Shown here: piece after piece, positions 46,257 to 56,046 of the stretch | Layout of the letters: each line of letters starts with the position of its first letter | Position numbering within the stretch: position 1 is the stretch's first letter | Source: Planctomycetaceae bacterium | GTDB taxonomy: Bacteria > Planctomycetota > Planctomycetia > Planctomycetales > Planctomycetaceae | DNA: 64,000 nt | Assembly: GCA_019636285.1 (NCBI GenBank) | Contig: JAHBXV010000033.1 | Coordinates: 1 to 64,000 of the forward strand | Reading direction: 5' to 3' | Notes under the pieces: generated by a model | The model's database searches: none | The model's input: only the letters and a program-made list of their open reading frames with translations | What the model was told of the DNA's origin: nothing | Position numbers and translations under genes: made by a program

Positions 46257-46901
46257 CTAGACGCCTTCGCTCCTTATCGTCGCCTCCGTCGGTCGAAACT
46301 CGCAATAGGCATCGCCATCGCGGCAACAGTGCGACAGCGTCAGCGGAACACCTAAAACCTCTTCATACACCTGCTGTTCGAGCTCGCAGACCGAATGATC
46401 ATGCTCGGCGAGATCCTGGTACGGGCAGGCGTTCTCGCGCAACACCGGCAACTGCCCATCCTGACGGACCTCCACCCGGAAGCCGCGTTCCAGAAGCGCC
46501 TGGTGCAGCTGCTCGAACCGCTGCGGCAATCCGGACCCGGCGATCGACTCGCCGTATCGACTGACCAGTCTCGCTCGCAGCCGCCGCAGCACCGATTCCC
46601 GGACCGACAGATCCTCAATGGCGTTCAATTCGTCCCAGAGCAGGATCGCCAGTTCCGCGTAATTGTCTCCCAGTTGCCGCAAACCCTTACGGGTCAGAAA
46701 AAAAACATGCTGCGGACGTCCCCGTCCAATTCGACGCGCCTCGTGGCCGACGAGCCCCGACGCTTCCAGTCGGATGAGCCGCTGGCGGATCGCCGTGGGG
46801 GTCACGCCAGCGACTTCGCACAAACGCGAAATCGTCGCAGACCCTTGTTCATTCAGGGTTTGCAAAAAATCCTGATCGGCGGGTTCCAGATTCATCCGCA
46901 T
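46257..46901 (-). CDS. SufR-like Fe-S sensing transcriptional regulator
   Basis: 214 aa from ATG 46901 (MRMNLEPADQDFLQ), preceded by GGCGAGA; the frame to 46952 adds an unconvincing lead. A winged helix at about 10-75 (ISRLCEVAGVTPTAIRQRLIRLEASGLVGHEARRIGRGRPQHVFFLT) is of the SufR/DeoR-ArsR kind. The C-terminal half has clustered cysteines C159, C172, C192, C193 and C200, matching the pattern by which SufR holds a [4Fe-4S] cluster. SufR represses the suf operon when its cluster is present. Its place directly upstream of nuoB-sufCB on the same strand supports this role; the operator was not identified. Confidence 0.82.
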   Translation of the reverse strand: MRMNLEPADQDFLQTLNEQGSATISRLCEVAGVTPTAIRQRLIRLEASGLVGHEARRIGRGRPQHVFFLTRKGLRQLGDNYAELAILLWDELNAIEDLSVRESVLRRLRARLVSRYGESIAGSGLPQRFEQLHQALLERGFRVEVRQDGQLPVLRENACPYQDLAEHDHSVCELEQQVYEEVLGVPLTLSHCCRDGDAYCEFRPTEATIRSEGV

Positions 46902-47141
46902 GAAACATCTCGCCGTTTTGGAGATCAATAAATACGGGTTTCTCCCCGCCACGCTCGCTGCGCCCGAATTATGGATGTCCCGGGCGAGATTTTCAACAGC
47001 GTTAATTGCGTAAAATCAACGGGCTTCCCAGAACTGGAAACGGAGACACCACTTCGGGTTCGCGAGGGATGGCACGTTTCGGGCGGGGCACGCCGACTTA
47101 CACCACACGAATCAGGGCGTCGAAGTCCGCTGATCGCAAAG

Positions 47142-48218
47142 CTACCGAAGCGCTGTCTTGCGTTGGTAGACAGGCGCTGCTGGCGATCGCACTTTGATGG
47201 CGTTTGAAGAATAGGTTTCGGTGCTCCGGCAACCGGGAAGAACCGCCCGACCAGTTCGTTGAACCCGTTCGGTCGTCCGCTGGTACTGCCGCGCTTCGCG
47301 GCGGGAATCGAATTCCCAGAATGTTCCCGCAGATGCGACTTTCGTCGGATTCGCGACTTGTGGGACTGTCCATTCTGACCAAGCTTCGGCGGGGCAGGCG
47401 CGCTCAACAGGCCCACTGCAGCTCATCTGCGTCCCCGTCGTTTTCGGCGTTTCCTCCGCTGGGGCGGCATCTTCCCCCTCTTTGGCGGCTGCGGCATTGG
47501 CGAGCGGCAGCGGGCGGATCCAGATTCTCCGGAAGTGAACCTCAGCGCCTTCCGACTGCAAACAGAGCCGGCCTCGGCTGGGGAGGCAGCCCGTCACTTC
47601 GCCAACCTTGCTGCCATTAATCTCGGCGGTCACCTTACCCTGACGGCAACTGACCACGCAGATATTCCACTCGTTCACGGGTCGCGAGAGCCCCATTGCC
47701 GAACCGGTATTGTCGGTCATCGCGCCGCCGGTCGGGAAGATGCTGCCGGCAGCCGGGGCATGAAGCTGAACCTGAACCGATTTCGGCCAGATCTTGTCCT
47801 CGCCGACCGTGTGAATGAGCAATCCGCTGTTCCCGTTGGGATCCTTCGGATACCGCCATTCGAGGCCGAAGTCGAAGTCTTCGTACTCTTCGACCGAACG
47901 CAGATAGCCATAAGGCAAGCCCAGGCAGATGAGTTCGGTTTCGTTGGGGGTCGCCCCTTTTTCGACCCGCCAGGTCGCCTCGCGAGCCGATCGTTCGGCC
48001 GAAAAGAAAACCCACTTTTCAAGAATTGTTTCTGGAGCAAGAGTGACGGGCTTCGGCCCGGCGGGATTCGGCGGTGGCGGTGTTTCTGGCGTTTGGGGGG
48101 CCTGGCCTAACACAGGGGCAATGCCCAGACAGACTACGAGCGCGACGATCCAGCCTCGCCACTGATTAGAGGGCCGACAGTCGAATTGCGGAGCAGATTC
48201 AAAGAGAGAACGCGGCAT
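47142..48218 (-). CDS. DUF1080 (3-keto-disaccharide hydrolase type) exported protein
   Basis: 358 aa from ATG 48218; a TTG at 48254 is an alternative. A signal-like helix (WIVALVVCLGIAPVLGQA) and a Pro-rich spacer precede a LamG-like beta-sandwich of the DUF1080 family: WVFFSAERSAREATWRVEKGATPNETELICLG, DFGLEWRYPKDPNGNSGLLIHTVGEDKIWPKSVQVQLHAPAAG, NEWNICVVSCRQGKVTAEINGSKVGEVTGC, GRLCLQSEGAEVHFRRIWIRPLP. Related proteins cleave or bind 3-keto sugars and polysaccharides. After about residue 235 the sequence becomes low in domain character and Arg/Thr-rich (ARQYQRTTERVQRTGRAVL), so the tail may be read-through or a linker. Confidence 0.78.
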   Translation of the reverse strand: MPRSLFESAPQFDCRPSNQWRGWIVALVVCLGIAPVLGQAPQTPETPPPPNPAGPKPVTLAPETILEKWVFFSAERSAREATWRVEKGATPNETELICLGLPYGYLRSVEEYEDFDFGLEWRYPKDPNGNSGLLIHTVGEDKIWPKSVQVQLHAPAAGSIFPTGGAMTDNTGSAMGLSRPVNEWNICVVSCRQGKVTAEINGSKVGEVTGCLPSRGRLCLQSEGAEVHFRRIWIRPLPLANAAAAKEGEDAAPAEETPKTTGTQMSCSGPVERACPAEAWSEWTVPQVANPTKVASAGTFWEFDSRREARQYQRTTERVQRTGRAVLPGCRSTETYSSNAIKVRSPAAPVYQRKTALR

Positions 48219-48544
48219 TTGATCGAAATCCGCCAGGATCAAGAACACGATCAACCGAAAGCGATGTTCTCTTGTCGTGGCTTCGAAGAGAGGACCATAT
48301 CAGCCACGGCCAGTCCCGAAAGGACGCCCGGTTCCGTGCTTCTTGCCGGATGCTGAGTGCGGCCCAACTGGATTGATCGGAGTCTTTTGCGAAAACCGCC
48401 TGTCTCGCGTGACTGTCGTATCTTAATGTTTCAATGCGTCAACAGCAAATGCGGGGGAGTCGGGGAGGCGACGCGGGGATTGGGCGAGGGGGGACGCGGA
48501 GAAACGGAGTCGTATCCCGTAGCCGGCTCGCGAAGCCTCGGCAG
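48219..48544. other. 326-bp intergenic region with no clear feature
   Basis: Between the DUF1080 gene and the SGNH hydrolase gene, both on the minus strand. A short plus-strand frame at 48357-48551 has no ribosome-binding site and a low-complexity Gly/Arg-rich content. G-rich run GGGGGAGTCGGGGAGGCG near 48452; nothing else noted. Confidence 0.4.
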
Positions 48545-49531
48545 TTATTGAGAACCAGATTCGTCAGGCCCTGCAATCGTGGGTATAGGGCGATGATAAT
48601 TGGCGGGGGACGCAGTCGTGTCGTTCGGAGTCGCTTCCTCCGAGACGTTCAGCAGGCTCGCCACAAGGGCTGCCATCTGTTTCTGACCGGCCGCCGACAG
48701 GTGAATCCCATCGACCGTCGCTCCCTGGGTGGCGAGCACTGCGGCGAAGTAGCGACGCGGGAGTAACAGGACCGCGTGCCTTCGGGCGGCAGTTCGCTGT
48801 CGACGACCGTACTCAGCATGCAGTGGAGGCAACGGAAGTTCCCACAGGACGATCGTTCGCCCCGGTTTCCTCGCTGCCGCTAGAAGTTCGTCGAATTGAC
48901 GGCCAAACGTGTCCACGTCGAACCCCTCAAGCAGATCGTTTCCGCCAATTTCCATCAGCAGGAGATCAACGTCGTCAGGCAGGCGGACCAACTGGTCGCG
49001 AGCCGAACGGAGCGTTGCTCCCTGCCTCGAAGCGTCGCGAATCTGCCAGCCGGTTTGAGCCGCCAGCAGGCGGGGCCAGGTGATGTCGTCCTCATTCAGA
49101 CCCGCCGTCACGGAATCGCCGATGACGCCGATCGTCGGCGACGCGGACCGAGGAACCACGGGCGTGATGACCCAGGGAATCTCGACCAGCAGCAAGCCCG
49201 CCAACGCGACGATGGCCACTCCGCACGTGACGAGCCGCCCCCGTTGACTCGTTCGTGGCCACAGGGCTGCGGCCCGTTCGACGATCAAGCAACAACCTAC
49301 GGCGGGATACCAACCCACCGGAACCGGGATTGCCGCGACACCGGCCCAGAGAAAAGCCAGGCCAATGACGATCGTCGTCCACCGCCGCGCTGACGACGCG
49401 ATGGTGGATAGACGCGAATCCAAGACGAGGAACGCCAAAGCCAGTCCGAGCCCCCACCACCAGGCCGCGCCGCCGGCGAAGTGGTCGACCACGAACCGCA
49501 TCAGAAGGGGTGGTTCGGACATTGTTGGCAT
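48545..49531 (-). CDS. Membrane-anchored SGNH/GDSL hydrolase
   Basis: 328 aa. Three to four N-terminal helices (up to about residue 120) anchor a C-terminal SGNH esterase domain: block I IGDSVTAG with nucleophile S140, block II Gly in RQGATL (G171), block III IGGNDLL (N198), and block V DGIHLSAAG with D274 and H277. All catalytic residues are present, so activity as an esterase/lipase or acyl hydrolase on envelope substrates is likely. The active domain should face the periplasm or outer side given the helix number, which is not certain. Start ATG 49531; ATGs at 49522 and 49501 are alternatives. Tail after 295 is Pro/Ser-rich. Confidence 0.82.
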   Translation of the reverse strand: MPTMSEPPLLMRFVVDHFAGGAAWWWGLGLALAFLVLDSRLSTIASSARRWTTIVIGLAFLWAGVAAIPVPVGWYPAVGCCLIVERAAALWPRTSQRGRLVTCGVAIVALAGLLLVEIPWVITPVVPRSASPTIGVIGDSVTAGLNEDDITWPRLLAAQTGWQIRDASRQGATLRSARDQLVRLPDDVDLLLMEIGGNDLLEGFDVDTFGRQFDELLAAARKPGRTIVLWELPLPPLHAEYGRRQRTAARRHAVLLLPRRYFAAVLATQGATVDGIHLSAAGQKQMAALVASLLNVSEEATPNDTTASPANYHRPIPTIAGPDESGSQ

Positions 49532-49696
49532 TCAAGATGAGCATGCTTCGTCAACCAGAATGTACTTCTCGAAACTCGCCACCCACAACCTTTTCCTCCC
49601 GAACGCGTAGTCTCCGTCCGGCATGTCGCGCTTGCGGCTGAATGTCGGGCATCGCACAATCGATCATCGATACGATTCACAGCCAGGAGCCACTGC

Positions 49697-50056
49697 ATGC
49701 CCACGTTGACTGTCGAAGGGGTTGGACCATTTGAAGTTTCCGCGGACCAGCGGCTGGTCCTCGCGCTCACCGATGTGGCGAAAGTCGACCAGTTGCATGC
49801 CTGCGGCGGCAAAGCCCGCTGCACAACCTGCCGCGTCGAATTCGTTGACGGCGAACCGCAAAACATCACCGTCGCAGAGAAAGACCTGCTCGCGGCCCGC
49901 GGCTTGTCGGGCGTCCGTCTGAGTTGCCAGATTCTCTGCGACCACGACATGACGGTTCGCTGCATCAGCCGCCTCGAAGGCAGCGGCCGCGCCGACGCCG
50001 GCGCCCGTCCCGCCGACACCATCGAACCTGCCCCGGTCACGTGGGTGGAGAAGTAG
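49697..50056 (+). CDS. [2Fe-2S] plant-type ferredoxin
   Basis: 119 aa. C36-x5-C42-x2-C45...C77 matches the plant/adrenodoxin-type cluster loop (HACGGKARCTTCRVEFVDGEP...GVRLSCQILC), with C81 an extra cysteine. The rest of the beta-grasp fold is typical. A ~20-residue Ala/Pro-rich tail is added. Electron carrier in the cytoplasm; no reductase is adjacent, so the partner is unknown. Diverges from the SGNH gene with 165 bp between. Confidence 0.9.
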   Translation: MPTLTVEGVGPFEVSADQRLVLALTDVAKVDQLHACGGKARCTTCRVEFVDGEPQNITVAEKDLLAARGLSGVRLSCQILCDHDMTVRCISRLEGSGRADAGARPADTIEPAPVTWVEK

Positions 50057-50074
50057 CCCGATTGTCATGACCGC

Positions 50075-50713
50075 GTGCGTCCAGCCGGGAACCTACCGAA
50101 CGTGGAACCGCTTGCACAAATCCTTCGGGAATTGGGCTATACGCCGCAGTGGCTGAATGCCGGTGTGGTCGACGAAGAGTTTCTTCAGCAGCAGTATCGC
50201 GAGTATTTGATTTCTGATGACAAGGCCCAGGAACATTATCGCAGCGCTGCTTTTTGGCGGTATCTCAAAGCAAAACATTGGCTCACCGATTCCGAACTCG
50301 ATGACCTTGTTGCTTTGCAGGATCATGGACCGGATGGCTGCGATCTGACCGACGGGAGAATCTTGACGCTATTGGAATCGCCAATTCTTTCAGACATCCA
50401 GCACGAGAAATTGTCCCAACGATATCTCGAGAGGGAGCCAGGTTATTTTGAGTCGCATCGTCGCCGGTGCATTGGCCGTCGACTTCACACCATAGGAATT
50501 TCGGAAGAGACCGTCGAAGAAATTGTCGAGAGCGGCGATGCGATTTTGCATCGTGCACTGCTGGATCATCCCGATGTTGAACGTCGGCATCTGGTATGGC
50601 TGAGTTTGAACGGCGGGAATAAGGCCATTCGGAATCGAGCTTCGCAGATGCTGACGAGCAAGCCGTTTCGAATCGCGGCCGGTGATGATTTCTGCGATGT
50701 CGAGGAAGCGTAG
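50075..50713 (+). CDS. Hypothetical protein, helical
   Basis: 212 aa starting at GTG 50075, 18 bp after the ferredoxin stop; a downstream GTG at 50102 could also serve. Predicted mostly helical with charged repeats (WLNAGVVDEEFLQQQYREYL, LKAKHWLTDSELDDLVALQD, ISEETVEEIVESGDAILHRALLDHPDVERRHLVWLSLNGGNKAIRNRASQML). The C-terminal part with LLDHPDVERRHLVWLSLNGGNKAIRNRA resembles a HEAT-like helical hairpin. Lower GC than its neighbours, hinting at acquisition. Family not recognised. Confidence 0.6.
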   Translation: MRPAGNLPNVEPLAQILRELGYTPQWLNAGVVDEEFLQQQYREYLISDDKAQEHYRSAAFWRYLKAKHWLTDSELDDLVALQDHGPDGCDLTDGRILTLLESPILSDIQHEKLSQRYLEREPGYFESHRRRCIGRRLHTIGISEETVEEIVESGDAILHRALLDHPDVERRHLVWLSLNGGNKAIRNRASQMLTSKPFRIAAGDDFCDVEEA

Positions 50714-50774
50714 ATTTCCATAGTCCCCGGCGAGCCGCCAGGGGCGCTTCTTATTCAATTTCAATCAACAGAAA

Positions 50775-50795
50775 CCCCCGGCCGCTCGCCGGGGG
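50775..50795. other. GC-rich hairpin upstream of the DUF1592 gene
   Basis: CCCCCGGC-CGCTC-GCCGGGGG, an 8-bp stem with no T run, 20 bp before the DUF1592 start. Could be the terminator of the previous gene or an mRNA leader element. Confidence 0.4.
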
Positions 50796-50815
50796 CTATG
50801 ACGGGGCTGGCGCGT

Positions 50816-53800
50816 ATGAAGTCCTTTGCACTCGCGGTTGTCCTCGCCCTTCAAGTTCTGTTCGGCGCAACGGCCTTCGCCGAGCCGTTCGATCAAACGA
50901 TTCTGCCCCTGCTGGGGCAATACTGCACGAAGTGCCATTCCACCGAGGAAATGCAGGGGGAACTCGATCTTGAGCGTTTCACCACGTTCGATCAGGTGAA
51001 ACAACAGGCTGGCATCTGGGAGAGCGTGCAGGAGCAACTGGCGATTGGCGAGATGCCGCCCAAGGATGCTCCGCAGATGTCGGCTGACGAGTCGCGGCTG
51101 CTCTCGACCTGGGTGCGCCAAACGCTCCATGAGATCGCGATTGCCAGCGCGGGCGATCCGGGGCCGGTCGTTCTCCGACGGCTGTCCAATCGCGAATACA
51201 CCTATACCCTCCGCGACCTGACAGATGTCGACTCGCTCGATCCCGCACGTGAGTTTCCCGTCGATGGAGCCGCGGGCGAAGGCTTCACCAACGCCGGTGC
51301 GGCACTCGTCATGTCGCCGGCCCTGCTTACGAAGTATCTCGACGCTGCGAAAGACGTCTCACGGCATCTGGTGTTGCTCGACGATGGCATTCGCTTTTCG
51401 CCGAGCACGTCGCCGCAGGACTGGACCAACGAAACACTCGCCGACATTCGTGCGCTTTATACGAAATACACCACGTCCGGAGACGCCGCGACTTCGGTCC
51501 AGCAGGGGATTGCCCTCCCCGTCGGCACCGACGAAGGACGTCTCCCCGTGCAACGATATCTCGATGCGCTACAGGGACGCGGCGAGGCGACCGGCCTCAG
51601 CCCCAAATACCTGGGCCAGTTGAAAGCCGCTCTCGAAGGAACACAGCCTTCGCCGCTGCTCGACCCGTTGCGGGCCAAGTACCGTGCGAAAGAATTGAAT
51701 GGAGCCGATATTCAGGCCTGGCAGAACGTCTTGTGGCGGTTCACCACTGTCGGGCACATCGGCAAGGTCAACGGGCCGAAGGCCTGGCAGGAACCGGTCA
51801 CGCCGCTGGTGTCGCGGCAGGAACTGCGAGCCGAGTTGCAGAGCGGGCAGGACCAGACGCTGTATCTGGTCGCCACGAATGCCGGTGATGGCGACGCGGG
51901 CGACGACGTTCTCTGGGAGAACCCGCGGCTGGTCGCCAAGGATCGTCCCGATCTCCCCATTGCCAGCATTCCCGAGGTCGTCGCCTTTCTGGAAGCACGG
52001 CGAACCCGATTGATCGCCGATTCGGAAGCCTGCCTCGCGGCATTGGCAGCCGGAACCGACAACGCACCGGCGGAGTCATTGACCGTCTGGCGCGAGTACC
52101 TCGGCTTTGGGGGAACGACTCTGGAACCACGCATCGCCCAGAAGATGGAGAGTACGCCGGATTACAACTTCATCAAGGGCTGGGTGGGTGCGAATGCCCT
52201 CAGCGTCCTCGCCAATTCGTCCGATGCGACCGTGCGCATTCCGGGAATCATGCCCGGCCACAGCATTGCGACGCATCCTGCTCCCGACCGTGCCTCGGTC
52301 ATTGCCTGGCGCAATCCTCAGGATGCCACCGTTTCGCTCACGATCAGCGGCGACGTCAAGCACGCTCATCCCGAGTGTGGCAACGGCGTGACCTGGGTGG
52401 TCGAAGTCCGGCGTGGTCATGCCACCGAACAGCTAGCTTCAGGTGTTTCTCAGGGTTCGACAGTCGTTCCCTTCGGCCCCTTCGAGAACATCCGTGTCGA
52501 AGCTGGTCAGGTGGTCGCCCTGGTGATCGGCCCCCGCGACGGGAACCACAGTTGCGATCTGACGAGCATTAACTTGACACTTCGACAGGCGGACAAGACT
52601 TGGGATCTGGCGAAGGACGTCTCTCCCAACATTCTCGCTAGTAATCCGCACGGCCCCTGGCACTTTGTCAGCCAGCCGGCTTCGCAAGAAATCGCGGCCG
52701 ACCTTCCCGAGCCCATCGTCGCGTGGCGGAAGGCTCCGTCGCCGGAGCTGGCAACGAAGGTGCGCGAGCATCTCGAACAAAACTTCCCGCTGACGCACCC
52801 GTTGCTCGCCACCGCACTGCGAACATTCCGTCCCACGGAAACGGCAAGCCACATCGCCGCGAAGGCCCCTTCGGTCAAAGAGATCACCATACCCGCTGCT
52901 CTAGCGGACGGTGCAGCCCTGGTCGTCACCGGACGCTTAGCCTCACCCGAAACCGGCAGCGTGCAGATGCAGATCACGACCGAGAAGCCTGATATGACCG
53001 GTGGCCTGGTCGCCGGACAAGCCGCGACGGCTCAGCAGAAGGCCCGCTGGAGCGATAACAATCTCGTCACGCAATACAGTTCCCCCATCATCGTGAATGA
53101 TCGCAGCAGCGAGCGCCAGCGGTTTGAAGCCGCCTTCGACGAATTCCGGTCGCTGTTCCCCATCGCCCTCTGCTACACGCGCATCGTGCCGGTCGATGAA
53201 GTCGTCACCCTGACGCTTTATTACCGGGAAGACGACCACCTCCGACGGCTGATGCTCGACGATGCCGAGACCCAGCGGCTCAACCGTTTGTGGAACCAGT
53301 TGCTCTTCATCAGCGAGGCCCCGCTCAAGCAGGTCGATGCCTACGAACAACTCTGGCAGTTCGCCACGCAAGACGCCGACCCGAGCGCGTTTGAACCGCT
53401 CCGCGAACCGACCATGAAGGCAGCCGCCGAGTTCCGCAAAACGCAAGCGGCTGCGGTTCCCCGGCAGCAGCAGGCGGTCATCGATTTCTCCGCCAGTGCC
53501 TGGCGTCGTCCTTTGACCGAAGCGGAAACTAACGACCTCAAGACGTTCCCTCCTCACCTGATGCTGGTGCGCGTCCTCACGTCGCCCAACTTCCTCTATC
53601 GCGGCGAACAGGCCCCCGCGCAGACAGGCCCGGTCAACGATTGGGAACTCGCCACCCGGCTCAGTTACTTCCTGTGGTCGTCACTTCCCGATGACGAACT
53701 GCGGAAGCTGGCAGCCGACGGGAAATTGCGCGATCCCAAAGTTCTCGCCACGCAGGCCCGCCGGATGCTGAAAGACGAACGCATCCGACGGCTCGCCACC

Positions 53801-54634
53801 GAATTCGGCTGCCAGTACCTGCATGTTCGCGACGTGGCGACGCTCGACGAAAAGAGCGAACGGCATTTCCCCACGTTCCTCGATGTGCGCGATGACATGC
53901 AGGAAGAAGTCACACGGTTCTACATCGACCTGTTCCAGAACGACCGGAGCGCCCTCGCCCTGGTCGATGCCGACTATACGTTTCTCAACAAGCCACTTGC
54001 CGATCACTATGGACTGCCGTTTGAAGGAACCGACTGGCAGCGAGTGGAAGGGCTCCGCAAACAGGGACGTGGCGGTGTGCTCGGCTTCGCCGCCACGCTG
54101 GCCAAGCATTCGGGGGCTTCGCGCACCAGCGCCATCCTGCGAGGCACCTGGCTCAGTGAAGTGATCCTCGGCGACAAGATTCCGAATCCTCCCAAGGGCG
54201 TCCCCACCCTCCCGGAAGAGGCCCCTGCGGGACTCAGCGAACGTGAACTGATCGAACGGCACAGCAGCGACTCGAAGTGCGCGAGCTGCCACAAGCGAAT
54301 CGACCCGTATGGCTTCGCGCTCGAAGGGTTCGACGCCATCGGCCGTGCCCGCTCGGCTGACACAAAGACCGTCCTGTACGACGGAACGGCCATCAACGGC
54401 CTTGAGGACTTGCGGAATTACCTGGTCAACCAGCGCCGCGACGACTTTTTGCGGCAGTTCAACCGGAAGCTGCTGGGGTACGCGCTGGGCCGCAGCGTGC
54501 AGCTTTCCGATCAGCCGCTTATCGATCGCCTCGTCCAGACAGAGGGCCAGCGAATCGGCGATCTGGTCGAGCAGATTGTTCTCAGCCCGCAATTCCGCGA
54601 AATTCGCGGTGCGGAGAGCGTCGCGAACCGATAG
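50816..54634 (+). CDS. Planctomycete cytochrome c-type protein DUF1587/1595/1592/1588/1585
   Basis: 1272 aa from ATG 50816, which opens a signal peptide (MKSFALAVVLALQVLFGATAFA); six codons earlier there is another ATG at 50798. A haem motif C37-T-K-C40-H41 is near the N-terminus (YCTKCHS). VVLRRLSNREYTYTLRDL is DUF1587. A long central insert (about 330-700) has a carbohydrate- or ligand-binding look. VIDFSASAWRRPLTEAE belongs to DUF1595; DWELATRLSYFLWSSLPDDELRKLAADGKL to DUF1592; SDSKCASCHKRIDPYGFALEGFDAIGRAR, with a second CxxCH at C1155, to DUF1588; the end FNRKLLGYALGRSVQLSDQPL to DUF1585. Found almost only in planctomycetes and verrucomicrobia; the role is unknown, but haem and export point to extracytoplasmic redox. 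Next gene is its DUF1552 partner. Confidence 0.93.
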   Translation: MKSFALAVVLALQVLFGATAFAEPFDQTILPLLGQYCTKCHSTEEMQGELDLERFTTFDQVKQQAGIWESVQEQLAIGEMPPKDAPQMSADESRLLSTWVRQTLHEIAIASAGDPGPVVLRRLSNREYTYTLRDLTDVDSLDPAREFPVDGAAGEGFTNAGAALVMSPALLTKYLDAAKDVSRHLVLLDDGIRFSPSTSPQDWTNETLADIRALYTKYTTSGDAATSVQQGIALPVGTDEGRLPVQRYLDALQGRGEATGLSPKYLGQLKAALEGTQPSPLLDPLRAKYRAKELNGADIQAWQNVLWRFTTVGHIGKVNGPKAWQEPVTPLVSRQELRAELQSGQDQTLYLVATNAGDGDAGDDVLWENPRLVAKDRPDLPIASIPEVVAFLEARRTRLIADSEACLAALAAGTDNAPAESLTVWREYLGFGGTTLEPRIAQKMESTPDYNFIKGWVGANALSVLANSSDATVRIPGIMPGHSIATHPAPDRASVIAWRNPQDATVSLTISGDVKHAHPECGNGVTWVVEVRRGHATEQLASGVSQGSTVVPFGPFENIRVEAGQVVALVIGPRDGNHSCDLTSINLTLRQADKTWDLAKDVSPNILASNPHGPWHFVSQPASQEIAADLPEPIVAWRKAPSPELATKVREHLEQNFPLTHPLLATALRTFRPTETASHIAAKAPSVKEITIPAALADGAALVVTGRLASPETGSVQMQITTEKPDMTGGLVAGQAATAQQKARWSDNNLVTQYSSPIIVNDRSSERQRFEAAFDEFRSLFPIALCYTRIVPVDEVVTLTLYYREDDHLRRLMLDDAETQRLNRLWNQLLFISEAPLKQVDAYEQLWQFATQDADPSAFEPLREPTMKAAAEFRKTQAAAVPRQQQAVIDFSASAWRRPLTEAETNDLKTFPPHLMLVRVLTSPNFLYRGEQAPAQTGPVNDWELATRLSYFLWSSLPDDELRKLAADGKLRDPKVLATQARRMLKDERIRRLATEFGCQYLHVRDVATLDEKSERHFPTFLDVRDDMQEEVTRFYIDLFQNDRSALALVDADYTFLNKPLADHYGLPFEGTDWQRVEGLRKQGRGGVLGFAATLAKHSGASRTSAILRGTWLSEVILGDKIPNPPKGVPTLPEEAPAGLSERELIERHSSDSKCASCHKRIDPYGFALEGFDAIGRARSADTKTVLYDGTAINGLEDLRNYLVNQRRDDFLRQFNRKLLGYALGRSVQLSDQPLIDRLVQTEGQRIGDLVEQIVLSPQFREIRGAESVANR

Positions 54635-54693
54635 ATTCGACAGTTGTCGAGCCACATGTACGCCCTCTGATTCGACTCAGCGAGATACACGCC

Positions 54694-56019
54694 ATGACTT
54701 CGCATCATTTCTCCCGGCGAACCTTCCTGCGCGGCGTTGGCGTTTCGATGGCACTCCCCTGGCTCGAGTCGATGCGCGTCTGGGGCGATGAGTCGGCCTC
54801 CGCGTCCAGCGAAGCTCCGATTCGCCTGTGCGTTACGTTCTCGGGCAACGGCTTTCATTCGCAGGAGTGGTGGGCCAAAGGGACCGGCCGCGAGATGGAA
54901 CTGGGAAAGGTGCTGACCCCGCTGGCCGACTTCCGCGACCGGCTCCTCTTCGTCCGCGGGCTTTATCACGAAGAGGCCCGCAAAGGGAACATCCATAGCT
55001 CGCAGACGGGCAACATGCTCTCTGGAGCGCCGATCGCCAGCGGCGGCGAAATCCGCTCCGGCACCAGCTTCGATCAGCTATTGGCCCAGACTTACGGCCG
55101 CAGCACCAAGGTTCCCAGCCTCGTGCTGGCCTGCGAGACCTCGAATCCCTCGGTCCACAAAAACTACAGCATGCTCTACAGCTCCCACATTTCGTGGAGC
55201 TCGCCGACGACACCAACGCCGCTGGAACTCTATCCCGCTCTCGCCTTCGACCGACTCTTCAAGGACGAATCATCGCCGGAAGACAAAAGCGTGCTCGATG
55301 CCGTGCTCGCCGATGCCCGCGATCTCCGCCGGGGCATCAGCGCCAGCGACAAGCAGAAGCTCGACGAGTATCTCGACAGCGTCCGCGAAGTCGAAACACG
55401 CATCGCCAGCGCGGGCAAACGGGGCGAACTCCAGGGTTGGCGGCCCACGCTCGACAAACCCAACATCAACCGTCCGGCTGACGGCATCCCGCAGGACATT
55501 TCCGAACACATGAAGCTGATGATCGACATCCTGGTTCTCGGCTTCCAGACCGATACCACCCGCATCGCGACGCTGAAACTCAACAACGATCATAGCGCGC
55601 TGCGATTCCCGAACCTCCCCAGCATCGAGCAGGCGGGGCACGGGATCGACTACATGATTCACCACCTTCTTTCACACAGTGACGGAACCGACTGGCTGCG
55701 GGTGAATCAGTTCTTCATGGAGCAGGTCGCCTACCTCGCGCGCCGCCTCGACGACATCCAGGAAGGGTCGCGGACGCTGCTCGATAACACCATGCTCCTC
55801 CACTGCTCGAGCATGATGGCCGGTGCCCGCCACGACAACGACCAGCTTCCAATCATTGTCCTCGGCGGCGCGGGAGGCCGTCTGCAAGGTGGCCGCGCGC
55901 TCGACTACACAGGCAAGTCGGATCGCCAGCTCTGCCGTCTGTTCCTGTCGATGATGGACAAAATGGACGTTCGCCCCGGCACCTTCGGCGACGCAACCAG
56001 CCCGCTCGAAGAAGTTTAA
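54694..56019 (+). CDS. DUF1552 Tat-exported protein
   Basis: 441 aa. A twin-arginine signal RRTFLRGVGVSMALPWLES is followed by a sulfatase/phosphatase-like fold: PIRLCVTFSGNGFHSQEWWAKGTG, FRDRLLFVRGLYHEEARKGNIHSSQTGNMLSG, VLACETSNPSVHKNYSMLYSSHISWSSPTTPTPLELYP, LGFQTDTTRIATLKLNND, AGHGIDYMIHHLLSHS, TLLDNTMLLHCSSMMAGARHDNDQLPIIVLGGAGGRLQGGRAL. This is a full DUF1552 domain. In this family it is nearly always encoded just after a DUF1592 cytochrome, as here with 59 bp between, so the pair probably forms one export and redox module. Tat export suggests a folded, cofactor-bearing protein. Confidence 0.93.
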   Translation: MTSHHFSRRTFLRGVGVSMALPWLESMRVWGDESASASSEAPIRLCVTFSGNGFHSQEWWAKGTGREMELGKVLTPLADFRDRLLFVRGLYHEEARKGNIHSSQTGNMLSGAPIASGGEIRSGTSFDQLLAQTYGRSTKVPSLVLACETSNPSVHKNYSMLYSSHISWSSPTTPTPLELYPALAFDRLFKDESSPEDKSVLDAVLADARDLRRGISASDKQKLDEYLDSVREVETRIASAGKRGELQGWRPTLDKPNINRPADGIPQDISEHMKLMIDILVLGFQTDTTRIATLKLNNDHSALRFPNLPSIEQAGHGIDYMIHHLLSHSDGTDWLRVNQFFMEQVAYLARRLDDIQEGSRTLLDNTMLLHCSSMMAGARHDNDQLPIIVLGGAGGRLQGGRALDYTGKSDRQLCRLFLSMMDKMDVRPGTFGDATSPLEEV

Positions 56020-56046
56020 TATTCAACCCGGTTCGGAGTTTGCGGT

